Assembly (NCBI RefSeq): GCF_023093535.1
Contig: NZ_CP095757.1
Span: 868,001-932,000 of the forward strand
Direction of reading: 5' to 3'
Source: Halovivax limisalsi
GTDB lineage: Archaea > Halobacteriota > Halobacteria > Halobacteriales > Natrialbaceae
DNA: 64,000 nucleotides
The notes beneath the pieces were generated by a model that saw nothing but the letters and a program-made list of their open reading frames with translations, was not told the origin of the DNA and ran no database searches. The translations under genes were made by a program, and so were the position numbers. This document shows, piece after piece, positions 54,762-62,940 of the stretch; the first letter of the stretch is position 1, and each line of letters begins with the position of its first letter.

Positions 54762-55061
54762 TCAACACGCGCCATCGCAGGGCCTCCGCCTGACCGTGAC
54801 CTCGGCCGCTCCGGGCAGGCCCACAGTGAACCCCCCGCACTCGTAGAAACACCTGGTCAGCCGGTAGGCGCGACGACCGACGGTCACTGCCCCGGCGGCG
54901 CTCACCAGGGCGGCGCCCGCGAGCAGCGGCTCGCTCAGGGTCCACAACAGGAGCAGGGGCGCGATCGTCACGAGGGCCGAGGTCAGGATCAGTCCCTGCC
55001 AGGTGTACGTCGGTTTCGGCTGTCGATTTCGCGGATCGTTCGGTGGCGGTTGTGTGTACAT
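54762..55061 (-). CDS. Small two-TM membrane protein with four C-terminal cysteines
   Basis: The 99-residue protein has a Pro/Asn-rich N-terminus, two hydrophobic segments (about residues 23-41 and 44-62) and a C-terminal tail. The tail carries CFYEC (Cys71, Cys75) and CDGAC at the very end (Cys95, Cys99). It starts 5 bases after the arsM stop, so it is the third gene of the arsR-arsM operon. The cysteines suggest metalloid or metal binding, which is inference. I do not recognise the family. Confidence 0.65.
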   Translation of the reverse strand: MYTQPPPNDPRNRQPKPTYTWQGLILTSALVTIAPLLLLWTLSEPLLAGAALVSAAGAVTVGRRAYRLTRCFYECGGFTVGLPGAAEVTVRRRPCDGAC

Positions 55062-55066
55062 CGTGA

Positions 55067-55933
55067 TCACCGGTTGGTGTCGGCGTTCGAAGTCGGCTGT
55101 CGCCCGCTCGAGGGCGCACTCGGCGGTTTCTCGGCCTCGATCGTCGCGGCGACGAGGTACTCGCTGAGGTCGCGGTCGTCGTCCCACTCGCGGATGAACG
55201 TCGCGCTGTCCGCTTTCGGCTCGATGGAGATGCCGGTGAAGCCGGCCGCCTCGAGCATCGATTCGAGCGATTCGATCGTCGCCGCCCCGCCGACGCACGC
55301 CGCGATCGAGTCCGGATCGGCGCGCAGATCCGCGGGTAGCTCGGCGGTCTGGACGACGTCGGAGATCGCGAGTCGCCCGCCCGGCCGGAGCACGCGATAG
55401 GCCTCCCGGAACACCCGCGCCTTCTCGGCCGAGAGGTTGATCACGCAGTTCGAGAGGATCACGTCGACCGAGGCGTCGGCGACCGGCAGGTGTTCGATCT
55501 CGCCCAGTCGGAACTCGACGGTCGTCGCGTCGTTCGCCGCGCGGTTCTCGCGGGCCTTCTCGACCATCGCCGGCGTCATGTCCACGCCGATGACGCGCCC
55601 GTCGGCCCCGACTTCGCGCGCGGCGAGGAAGCAGTCGAACCCGCCCCCGGACCCGAGGTCGAGGACGGTCTCGCCCGGTTCGAGGCCGGCGATCGCGGTC
55701 GGGTTGCCGCAGCCGAGGCCGAGGTTGGCGTCCCCGTCGACGGCGGCGAGGTCGTCGGCCGCGTAACCGCGACTCGTCGTCCCGCCGACCGCGGGGTCGT
55801 CCGAACAGCCGTCGTCGCAGCAGGCAGCCGACGACTCGGTCGCGATGTCCGCGTATCGCTCGCGCACGGCCCGCCGTCGCTCCGCGGCGTCGAGCGAGTC
55901 GCCGTCTTCGTGGGGCGCGCTCGCGTCAGTCAT
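55067..55933 (-). CDS. arsM: Arsenite S-adenosylmethionine methyltransferase
   Basis: The 288-residue protein has a class I methyltransferase motif VLDLGSGGGFDCFLA (residues 90-104) and GVDMTPAMVEKARE. ArsM-type cysteines are at 38/39/43 (ACCDDGC), 75 (GLGCG), 163 (SNCVINLS) and 213 (AACVGGA); the last two are the arsenite-binding positions in the family. It methylates trivalent arsenic to volatile or organic forms. The ATG at 55933 overlaps the arsR stop by 8 bases. Confidence 0.9.
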   Translation of the reverse strand: MTDASAPHEDGDSLDAAERRRAVRERYADIATESSAACCDDGCSDDPAVGGTTSRGYAADDLAAVDGDANLGLGCGNPTAIAGLEPGETVLDLGSGGGFDCFLAAREVGADGRVIGVDMTPAMVEKARENRAANDATTVEFRLGEIEHLPVADASVDVILSNCVINLSAEKARVFREAYRVLRPGGRLAISDVVQTAELPADLRADPDSIAACVGGAATIESLESMLEAAGFTGISIEPKADSATFIREWDDDRDLSEYLVAATIEAEKPPSAPSSGRQPTSNADTNR

Positions 55934-56339
55934 CCGAACCAGTGCTCCGGTCGGTCGCGCCACTCTCGTCGTCGCCCCCTCTCGTCTCGTCGAGTACGTC
56001 GAGGAGCCGTCGTGCGCGAGGCGTCGCGCTGTAGTATCGCCACCGGCCCTCCTTCCGTCGCTCGACGAGTCCGGCGCTGAAGAGGCGGGAGAGCGCCTGG
56101 CTGACCGCGCCCTGGCTCACGCCGAGGGCCGGCTCGATATCGCAGACGCAGACGTCCCCGGCCGCGGCGATGATCCGCAACGCCTCGTACCGCGTGTCGT
56201 TGCCGAGCGTCGCGAGGAGTTCGACGTCGGTCGCGACCGCCGCCTCCGACAGCGCGTGCGCCGATCCGTCCGTACAGCATCCGTTCCGCTGGCCGTCCCC
56301 GCGCTCCGGGACTCGACCGTCGGTCTGTTGCTCACTCAT
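55926..56339 (-). CDS. arsR: ArsR-family metalloid-responsive repressor
   Basis: The 137-residue winged-helix protein has the metal-binding helix signature DVCVCDIEPALG (Cys64, Cys66) followed by recognition helix SQGAVSQALSRL. It also has a vicinal CC at residues 21-22 that could complete a three-coordinate arsenite site. It represses the operon until arsenite binds. A palindromic AT-rich region directly upstream is the likely operator. Confidence 0.9.
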   Translation of the reverse strand: MSEQQTDGRVPERGDGQRNGCCTDGSAHALSEAAVATDVELLATLGNDTRYEALRIIAAAGDVCVCDIEPALGVSQGAVSQALSRLFSAGLVERRKEGRWRYYSATPRARRLLDVLDETRGGDDESGATDRSTGSDD

Positions 56340-56343
56340 CTTA

Positions 56344-56376
56344 GTACATGCTAATATTAGAGGCCACTAATATAAG
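56344..56376 (-). promoter_or_regulatory. Promoter and candidate ArsR operator
   Basis: CTAATATTAG at 56351-56360 is a perfect 10-bp palindrome, and a second half-site ACTAATATA lies at 56366-56374. On the minus strand CTTATATT (56369-56376) is a TATA-like box 30-37 bases before the arsR ATG, so a bound repressor would cover the transcription start. Confidence 0.65.
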
Positions 56377-56446
56377 TGTTCGGGTGTTCGCCCTCCGATC
56401 GGTTCGTCCGGGTTCGGGGCGGTGGCTGACGGTTCGCGTCCCGCCG

Positions 56447-57445
56447 TCACTCGTCCGGAAGCGCCAGGACGAGGCCCGACCCTTCCCGCTCGAACGTCGT
56501 CCCGAACGGTTCGGAGCGCGACTGCATCCGTTCGCGGCTCCACGCCGCGGCCTCGGGGCCGGCCTCGTGCACCGCGAAATCGTCGATCTCGGTCGGGTGG
56601 AGCCGCAGTTCGGCGGGGCGACCCGCGTCGGCCACCGAGAGGTCGAACAGGAACGAGCGGTCGTTACGCAGCCGCGGATCGACGCGGTAGTCGTCGACGA
56701 AGTCGCCCGCGTCGTAGACGATCGGCGCGCCGTCGCGCACCTCGACGCCGTGGAAGACGTGCGCGCTGTGGCCCCAGACGACGTCGACGCCCGCGTCGAC
56801 GAGCCAGCGGCCGAAGTCGCGGAACGCGTCCGGGGGCGATTCGACCATGTTCGGCCCCCAGTGCAGGGAGGCGATCACCAGGTCGGGATCGCCGGCGCGA
56901 GCCCGCTCGAGCGCCCCGCGAACGGCGTCTCGCGTCTCCTCGCTATCGACGTCGATCTCGACGTGCGCGATCCCCGGAGACGCGGCGTCCGCGGCGTACT
57001 CGGGCGTGTTGTCGGTCATCGCGAAGACGGCGACGCGCAGGTCCTCGAGCTCGACGAACGCCGGTTCGAACGCCGCCTCGCGCGTGCGTCCCGCGCCGGC
57101 GTGGGCGATGTCGGCGTCGTCAAGCGCGTCGAGCGTGTCGCGCAGGGCGACCGCGCCGTAGTCGAGGACGTGATTGTTCGCCAGCGAGCAGCCGTCGACG
57201 CCCGCCGCTTCGAGCGCGGGGACGGCCCACGCCGGATCGGCGCGAAAGTGGAAGGGTCTGTACGTCCGGTCCCACGGCGTTCCCCGCGTCGACAGGGTGC
57301 ACTCGAGGTTGACGAACAGGCCGTCGAGCTCCCGGAGCAATTCGAGCGCGCTACCCCACACCGCCTCCGGCGGGCGCTCCCGCTGGTGTGCGTCGACGAG
57401 GCGGCCGAGCATCACGTCGCCCGCGAGGCCGAGGCGAACCGACAT
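56447..57445 (-). CDS. CapA-family metallophosphatase-like protein
   Basis: The 332-residue protein matches the CapA / PgsA fold: GDVMLGR (residues 9-15), FVNLECTLSTRG, SLANNHVLDYG, ASLHWGPN, and WGHSAHVFHGVE near the end. Members take part in poly-gamma-glutamate capsule or other surface polymer synthesis and resemble calcineurin-like phosphatases. There is no adjacent capsule operon, so a general hydrolase role is equally possible. The ATG at 57445 begins MSVRLGLAGD; a longer upstream frame has unlikely composition. Confidence 0.8.
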   Translation of the reverse strand: MSVRLGLAGDVMLGRLVDAHQRERPPEAVWGSALELLRELDGLFVNLECTLSTRGTPWDRTYRPFHFRADPAWAVPALEAAGVDGCSLANNHVLDYGAVALRDTLDALDDADIAHAGAGRTREAAFEPAFVELEDLRVAVFAMTDNTPEYAADAASPGIAHVEIDVDSEETRDAVRGALERARAGDPDLVIASLHWGPNMVESPPDAFRDFGRWLVDAGVDVVWGHSAHVFHGVEVRDGAPIVYDAGDFVDDYRVDPRLRNDRSFLFDLSVADAGRPAELRLHPTEIDDFAVHEAGPEAAAWSRERMQSRSEPFGTTFEREGSGLVLALPDE

Positions 57446-57582
57446 CAGTCGACCCACACCGTGCGGGGTCAAGAAACGGCCTCCCGGGGGAACGATCTCC
57501 CGGAGGGGTGGTCGATCGAGATCGGCGCTCGGACGGGGGTACTTCGCGCTCGTCGAGCGACGACGAGCACCGGCCGCCGCGC

Positions 57583-57867
57583 TCACTCCAGGTCGTCGAT
57601 GAGCGCCTGGAGTGTGTGGACGTGTTCCTCGAACTGTTCGCGGCCCTCGTCGGTCAGCGCCGCGCTCGTCTGCGGCCGGTCGTCGACGAACGCCTTGGTG
57701 ATCTCGACGGCGCCGGCGTCTTCCATCCGCTGGAGGTGACTGGAGAGGTTTCCCTCGGTCAGGTCGAGCGCCGACGTGAGGTCGGTAAAGCTCGACTCGC
57801 CGTGACGATAGAGATAGGCGAAGATCTGCAGGCGCGTGGGTTGGTGGACGAGTTTGTCGAAGTCCAT
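57583..57867 (-). CDS. Winged-helix transcriptional regulator of the ABC-2 operon
   Basis: The 94-residue protein is a compact winged helix: helix-turn-helix SFTDLTSALDLTEGNLSSHLQRM (residues about 26-48) and a wing ending KAFVDDRPQTSAALTDEG. It resembles the small ArsR/MarR-like archaeal regulators that control neighbouring ABC-2 transporters. It starts 1 base after the membrane-protein gene and is the last gene of the operon. Confidence 0.8.
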   Translation of the reverse strand: MDFDKLVHQPTRLQIFAYLYRHGESSFTDLTSALDLTEGNLSSHLQRMEDAGAVEITKAFVDDRPQTSAALTDEGREQFEEHVHTLQALIDDLE

Positions 57868-57868
57868 C

Positions 57869-58504
57869 TTACGAACTCGAGAGTACCCAGTAGGAAGCGA
57901 CGGCGTACGCCAGGTAGGCGCCGCCGAACGCCGCGTACCCCCACTCGTAGAGCGGTTCGTACGTCGCGACGGTCACCCCGAGTCCGACCATGAGGAGCCC
58001 GCCCGCGTGGAACGCGTAGCGGTCGCGATCCCGGATGTGGTAGGCCTTGAGCGTCTCGCCGGCGACGACGTACCCAGCGCCGAGCTGGACGAGGATTATC
58101 GCGAGCGTGAACGCCGTCTCCTCGAGGTAGGAAAGCTCGGGGAGGAACGATCCGGCGACGGCGGCGATCGGAAACGCCGCGAAATAGACTGCGAGGATCT
58201 GAAACCCCAGGTTCGGCCGGGCGGTCCCGGGTTCGAACGAGTAGCCGTACCGTCGGGAGAGGACGGCGCCGAGGGCGCCGAACAGCCCCAGCCAGACGGC
58301 GGCGAACCACGCCTGTGGCAACCGTTCGAGGACGACGTACTGCGAGAGCGCGCAGGCGACCGCAACGACCACGCCGAAGCCCAGCCATTGCTCGGGTGCG
58401 TTCTCGTAGCGCTCCGCGAGCCCCATCGCCTCCTTGATGCGGTCCAGATCGCGCTGCAGGTCGGCGCGGTCGACCTCGTCGCCCCGATCGACGTTCTCAC
58501 CCAT
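57869..58504 (-). CDS. Six-TM membrane protein in ABC-2 operon
   Basis: The 211-residue protein has an acidic N-terminal helix (DRGDEVDRADLQRDL) and about six hydrophobic segments, ending in an alanine-rich TM. It resembles haloarchaeal integral membrane proteins encoded with ABC-2 transporters and a winged-helix regulator; its role is unknown. The ATG at 58504 overlaps the ATPase stop by 8 bases; an ATG three codons upstream is possible. Confidence 0.7.
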   Translation of the reverse strand: MGENVDRGDEVDRADLQRDLDRIKEAMGLAERYENAPEQWLGFGVVVAVACALSQYVVLERLPQAWFAAVWLGLFGALGAVLSRRYGYSFEPGTARPNLGFQILAVYFAAFPIAAVAGSFLPELSYLEETAFTLAIILVQLGAGYVVAGETLKAYHIRDRDRYAFHAGGLLMVGLGVTVATYEPLYEWGYAAFGGAYLAYAVASYWVLSSS

Positions 58505-59411
58505 CGTCCTCACCCGCGTGGACGAAGTAGTTGAACGCGTCGGTGTAGCTCGGCTCGACCGTCTCGACGGTCACTCCCGAACCGGCCGTCCGGTCGAGGT
58601 CCTCGCACGTGACACCGTCGCGTAGAAAGCCCCGGAGTTCGTCGCCGTGGTGGAACAGCCGCCCGCCCGCGACGTGCGATTCGAGTTCCTCGGCGGACGG
58701 ACCGGCGCCGACGACGCGCACGACCGGCGGCACGGCTTCGAGCAGGTCCGTCGGCGCCCCGACGGCCGTGACCCCGCCGCCGGTGACGAACGCGATCCGG
58801 TCCGCCAGGTCCGCGTCGACGGGGCGGTGACTCGTCGCCACGACCGTCCCGCCCGCCGCGACCCGCTCGCGGATCGCCCGGTGGAACAGCTGGACCGTCG
58901 AGAGGTCGACGCCGGCGGTCGGTTCGTCGAGCAGGTACAGCGGCGCGTCGACCGACAGCGCCAGCGCGAGTTCGAGCTTTCGCTTCATCCCCTCGGAGTA
59001 GTACTTGATCCGCTTTTCGAGGTCCTCAGTGAGACCGAATTTCGCGACGAGGTCGCGCCAGCGGTCCGTAAACGCGGGGTGAAGGCGGGCGTAGAACGCG
59101 GCCGTCTCCCGACCGGAGAGGGTGTCGACGCTTGCCCCGTTCTGTAGGAGCAACGAGAGAGCGTGTCCGCCGTCCTCGGAGACGGGCGTGCCGAAGACGC
59201 GAACCTCGCCGGCGCTCGGCTCGAGGCCCCCCGCCAGACACGAGAGCAACACCGTCTTGCCGGTGCCGTTCGGTCCCATCAACAGCAGGACCTCGTTCTC
59301 GCGGACCGCGAGGTCGACGCCGTCGAGCACCCCGTCCGCGCCGAAGGACTTGCGCACGTTTCGCGCCTCGACGGCGAGCGAGCCACCGTCGCCCCGCGAC
59401 TCGGCGCTCAT
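58497..59411 (-). CDS. ABC-2 type transporter ATP-binding protein
   Basis: The 304-residue ATPase has Walker A GPNGTGKTV (near residue 43), a degenerate signature YSEGMKRKLELA, Walker B LYLLDEPTAGVD and the H-loop ATSHRPVD, followed by a C-terminal domain of about 90 residues. This fits exporters of drugs, lipids or unknown small molecules. It overlaps the permease gene (59408) by 4 bases. Confidence 0.9.
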   Translation of the reverse strand: MSAESRGDGGSLAVEARNVRKSFGADGVLDGVDLAVRENEVLLLMGPNGTGKTVLLSCLAGGLEPSAGEVRVFGTPVSEDGGHALSLLLQNGASVDTLSGRETAAFYARLHPAFTDRWRDLVAKFGLTEDLEKRIKYYSEGMKRKLELALALSVDAPLYLLDEPTAGVDLSTVQLFHRAIRERVAAGGTVVATSHRPVDADLADRIAFVTGGGVTAVGAPTDLLEAVPPVVRVVGAGPSAEELESHVAGGRLFHHGDELRGFLRDGVTCEDLDRTAGSGVTVETVEPSYTDAFNYFVHAGEDDG

Positions 59412-60259
59412 CGGAGTTCACCTCGGTAGAGCGACCGGCGCGTCACCGCGACGGCCGTCGCGAGTCCCACGCCGACGTAGGCGACGAGCAGGCCGACGTA
59501 GCCCGGGCCGGTCGGCGCCGCGGGCGCGGCGAGCCCGGCCGCGGTCCAGTCGGGGACCGAGACGAGGTGGACGACGGCGAGGCGGGTGGCCAGCGCGTTC
59601 GGCACGTAGTTGACGAACTCGGCGTTCGCCGCGACCATTCCCGGCTGGACGCCGTTGTAGCCCGTCAGGAAGAACGCGAGCATGACCAGGCTGATGGTGA
59701 TGATGCTCGCGAACTTCGCGTCGGGGACGACCGAGACGAGGAGGACGGCGAGGCCGGCCGCGAACAGTCCGAGCGAGAGCAACCCGAGCAGCGAGACCGG
59801 AATCGATGCCATCGACCGGAGCTCGTAGCTCGCGCCGGTCGCGGCGCCGACGGCGAGGACGGCGCCGACGGCGGCGAGCGCGAGGACGAACGCGGCGGCG
59901 AACCGTCCGACGAAGTCCGCGCTCGGCGAGACCGGCAGCGCCCGAAACTGCGCGTAGCGCCCGCCCTCGATGTCCGCGACGAGCGACTGCGAGAACGTGT
60001 TGAGGAACACGACGAGCGCGGCGAACCCGCCGTAGGAGATGGCGTTGGTCGCTTTCAGCCTGCCGACCGCCTCCGCCGAGAGCCCGGCCGTGTCGACGAA
60101 CAGGTAGACGGTCAGCAGGTAGAACAGCGCCGGGAATCCGATCGCCCAGAAGATGACGGCCGCGTTCCGGCGGAGCGTCCGCGCGCTCCTGAGCGCGAAC
60201 CCGACGGTCTGATTCAGGAACCGGCCCGGGGCGAACCCGGGCGCCGTATCGGTTTGCAT
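59408..60259 (-). CDS. ABC-2 type transporter permease
   Basis: The 283-residue permease has about six TMs, with a first cytoplasmic region (FALRSARTLRRNAAV) and SLVADIEGGRYAQFRALPVSP in the loop typical of ABC-2 permeases. It is the first gene of the permease-ATPase-membrane protein-regulator operon. Short dyad elements around 60285-60315 (TTTGCAATACAAA) may be the regulator site. Confidence 0.88.
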   Translation of the reverse strand: MQTDTAPGFAPGRFLNQTVGFALRSARTLRRNAAVIFWAIGFPALFYLLTVYLFVDTAGLSAEAVGRLKATNAISYGGFAALVVFLNTFSQSLVADIEGGRYAQFRALPVSPSADFVGRFAAAFVLALAAVGAVLAVGAATGASYELRSMASIPVSLLGLLSLGLFAAGLAVLLVSVVPDAKFASIITISLVMLAFFLTGYNGVQPGMVAANAEFVNYVPNALATRLAVVHLVSVPDWTAAGLAAPAAPTGPGYVGLLVAYVGVGLATAVAVTRRSLYRGELR

Positions 60260-60284
60260 ATCTTCCGATTGGCTCTACTCCCAC

Positions 60285-60315
60285 AAGTATGTTTGCAATA
60301 CAAATCGACTTTGCG
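60285..60315 (-). promoter_or_regulatory. Dyad-containing promoter region of ABC-2 operon
   Basis: TTTG-CAATA-CAAA (about 60293-60305) is an inverted repeat some 35 bases before the permease start, in an AT-rich island. It could bind the operon's winged-helix regulator. Confidence 0.35.
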
Positions 60316-60537
60316 GAGCAAACTCACTCGGCGTGCACCGGGACGGACCGCCCGGATCGCGCGACCGAGCCACGCTGGCGGCGTTTCGGCCACGCCGAGA
60401 CTCCCCGTCGCGTGACGGATCGGGACGGGCAGTCGGGGTGGTCGGGCGGCGTCTGGCGAGGCGGGTTTCCCGCGGAGCCGATGCGCCGGGAACCGCCCGG
60501 ACGTGACGGGTTCGAACCGTCGCCGGGCCGTCGAGGG

Positions 60538-60547
60538 GAATATATTC
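60538..60547 (+). promoter_or_regulatory. TATA-like palindrome GAATATATTC
   Basis: A perfect 10-bp palindrome 39-48 bases before the ATG at 60586 is the likely TATA box of the downstream membrane-protein gene. Confidence 0.5.
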
Positions 60548-60585
60548 GGGGCCAGGGGGAGGTGCGTCGGCGGTCAACCGCATCC

Positions 60586-61950
60586 ATGGCCGCGATTCCG
60601 GGATCCATCGAGACGGGAGCGCAACCGCCGATGACGATCCCGCTTCGACACTTCGTCGTCGCTATCGGCTTCCTGTTACTCGGGGTCCTCGTCGGCGGGA
60701 GCCTCGTCTTCGACGGTGCGGCCGGCCTCGCCACGCTCGCGCACGTCCACCTGTTGCTGGCGGGCTGGATCTGCATCACGATCATGGGGGCGATGACGCA
60801 GTTCGTGCCCGTCTGGTCCGGCGTGACGCTGCACTCGCGCCGGCTGGCGAGCGTTCAGCTGTTCCTCGTCGTGCTGGGGCTATTCGGCTTCGTGGCCGGG
60901 CTCCTCACGGCGTCGTTCGCCTGGCTGGCGCCCTTCGCCGTCCTCATGCTCGCGGGCTTCTGGACGTTCGTCTACAACATCGGTCGGACGATGGCGACGC
61001 TCGACTCGTACGACGTGACCGAGCGACACTTCCTCCTCTCGCTCGGGTTCTTCCTCGCCCTCACCGCGCTCGGCGTCCTCCTCGCGATCGGCTTCAGCCG
61101 GCCCGTCTTCGATGGCCTCCCGATCGACCGCGGCGGGGTCGTGGGCGCCCACGCCACGCTCGCGGTCTTCGGCGCGGTCCTGACGACGGTCTACGGCGCC
61201 CTCTACCAGCTCGGGACGATGTTCACCCAGACCGAACTGCACGGCGTCGATCACCACCTCCGGCGGATCGAGGAGGTCGGTCACCCCGCGGGCGTGGTCC
61301 TGCTCGCGGGCGGACGACTCGTCGACGCGTCGACCGTCGCCATCGTCGGTGCGGTCTTGCTCATCGCCTCGGCGCTGTGCGTCAGCGCGATCCTCGGGCG
61401 AAAACTGTACGAGATGCAGGTCGACTGGACGCCCATGCACACCCGCTACGCGATCGCCGCGCCCGCCCTCGCCGCCTGGGCGCTGCTGTCGATTCCGGCG
61501 TGGACGAGCGAGCCGACGGCAGCCGTCCACCGCTTCGGCGCGGAGGGAACGGCGCACCTCTTGCTCCTCGGCGCCGTCGGCTTCGTCGTCTTCGGGACGC
61601 TATACCACATCATTCCGTTCATCATCTGGGTTCACCGCTACAGCGATCGCCTCGGGCTCGAACCCGTCCCGATGATCGACGACCTCTACGACGACCGCCT
61701 CGCGGCGATCGACGGAACCCTGCTCGCGAGCGGGACGGCCGCGCTGGTCGTCGCCGACCTGGTCGCGCTCCCGGTCGTCGTCGACGCCGCCGGCGGGACC
61801 CTCCTCACCCTCGGCGTCGTCGTCTTCGCCGCGAACATGCTGCTCGTCATCCGCCGGCACAGCCCGCACTCGCTCGGGCGGGTCGTGTTCGGCTCGCTCG
61901 TCGGCGAGCATGACGAACCCGCCGCGGGCGAGGCGACGCCGGAGAACTAG
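60586..61950 (+). CDS. Polytopic membrane protein resembling heme-copper oxidase subunit I
   Basis: The 454-residue protein has about twelve hydrophobic segments. Helices contain AHVHLLLAGW followed by MTQFVPVW, VGAHATLAVFGAVLTTVYG, and AHLLLLGAVGFVVFGTLYHIIP: the His-rich Leu/Gly/Pro pattern of cbb3- and NO-reductase-like subunit I. A complete copper site is not evident, so oxidase activity cannot be claimed. The start at 60586 follows a TATA palindrome; the internal ATG at 60631 is an alternative. It has the same layout as the gene at 52588. Confidence 0.65.
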   Translation: MAAIPGSIETGAQPPMTIPLRHFVVAIGFLLLGVLVGGSLVFDGAAGLATLAHVHLLLAGWICITIMGAMTQFVPVWSGVTLHSRRLASVQLFLVVLGLFGFVAGLLTASFAWLAPFAVLMLAGFWTFVYNIGRTMATLDSYDVTERHFLLSLGFFLALTALGVLLAIGFSRPVFDGLPIDRGGVVGAHATLAVFGAVLTTVYGALYQLGTMFTQTELHGVDHHLRRIEEVGHPAGVVLLAGGRLVDASTVAIVGAVLLIASALCVSAILGRKLYEMQVDWTPMHTRYAIAAPALAAWALLSIPAWTSEPTAAVHRFGAEGTAHLLLLGAVGFVVFGTLYHIIPFIIWVHRYSDRLGLEPVPMIDDLYDDRLAAIDGTLLASGTAALVVADLVALPVVVDAAGGTLLTLGVVVFAANMLLVIRRHSPHSLGRVVFGSLVGEHDEPAAGEATPEN

Positions 61951-61996
61951 TTCGCCGCGAGATATCGGACTCGTCGGGAGACTGTCGACCGTGTCG

Positions 61997-62377
61997 CTAC
62001 GTGCTCGTTGGGTCGAACTCGCCGCGTTTGAGTCCCTCGCGGACGGGGCCGTGTTCCTCGTCCGTCGGCGGCGGCGAGACGACGATGAACGCCTCCAGAC
62101 GCGCGTCGTCGTCCGCCTTGATTCCGCGGTTCGTCTCGGCCTCGACGACGACCACGTCGCCCGGTTCGACGCGGTGTTCGGCCTCGCCGTCTCGGATCAC
62201 ACCGGTTCCCGACCGGACGAAGATGGCGATATCGCTCGCTGGCGCGTGAACCGGGATGAACTGTCCGGGCTCGAAGAAGCCGCAGATGGTCTTCTGCCGA
62301 TCGCTCCGGAACACCTCGACCGCCGAGAACCGGTCGTCGTCGTAGGTTCGCTCGGCGTCGAAGCTCGTCTTGCTCAT
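61997..62377 (-). CDS. Cupin-domain protein
   Basis: The 126-residue single cupin has motif 1 IPVHAPASDIAIFVRSGTG (residues about 41-59) and motif 2 RVEPGDVVVVEAETNRG. The usual motif 1 histidine pair is reduced to one and the motif 2 histidine is replaced, so it may bind a ligand rather than metal. The ATG at 62377 (MSKTSFD) is chosen by the typical N-terminus. The role is unknown. Confidence 0.72.
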   Translation of the reverse strand: MSKTSFDAERTYDDDRFSAVEVFRSDRQKTICGFFEPGQFIPVHAPASDIAIFVRSGTGVIRDGEAEHRVEPGDVVVVEAETNRGIKADDDARLEAFIVVSPPPTDEEHGPVREGLKRGEFDPTST

Positions 62378-62691
62378 CGGTTCCCCTCCGGCCGGCCTGA
62401 TCGAATCGATCGAACGCGGGTCAGAGTGCGTGTCTGCATACGCGTACCGGAACGCGTCCGGCCCTGATGGGCGTTCGGCCGAACGTATCGGGGTACCGGG
62501 GTGAGCGTCCATCATGACCGTCGGTCGACGCCGCGAGTCCGCCCGTTCCGCCGCCGGACGCACGACGACCGTGATGTAGCCCGGAAGACGGCACGGGAAC
62601 CGACCGTCGACGATTGAAGACATTATCTCTTCGAATGGGCGAATTGGTGAGCATAAATACTTATCTGGGTGTAGGGGCGATACACGCGTCG
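62378..62691. other. Divergent intergenic region
   Basis: No gene is supported in these 314 bases. The TATA-like box of the DUF3311 gene is near 62651-62660 (CATAAATAC), and the cupin promoter should lie near 62400. Confidence 0.4.
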
Positions 62692-62940
62692 ATGAAGTCG
62701 ATATCGCGTGCCGAACGGCTCCTGTGGGTGGCGGCCCTGACCGTCATCGTCGCGTTCACCGTACCGTGGTTCCTGTGGGGGTCGGATCGGCTCGTCGCCG
62801 GCCTCCCGCTCTGGCTCTGGTGGTTCGTCGGCTGGATGCTCCTCTCCGCCGGTATCTTCGCCCTGTTCGCCAGGCGAGCCTGGGGACTCGGCATCACCGA
62901 CGGCGTCGGTTCCGATCGACCGGCGGGTGAGCGGCCGTGA
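62692..62940 (+). CDS. DUF3311-like small membrane protein (symporter partner)
   Basis: The 82-residue protein has two TMs (about residues 10-28 and 41-62) separated by a DRLVAGLPLWLWW segment. Its small size and the GTGA overlap with a sodium:solute symporter gene are typical of DUF3311-like accessory subunits of SSS transporters. A TATA-like box lies about 35 bases upstream. Confidence 0.78.
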   Translation: MKSISRAERLLWVAALTVIVAFTVPWFLWGSDRLVAGLPLWLWWFVGWMLLSAGIFALFARRAWGLGITDGVGSDRPAGERP

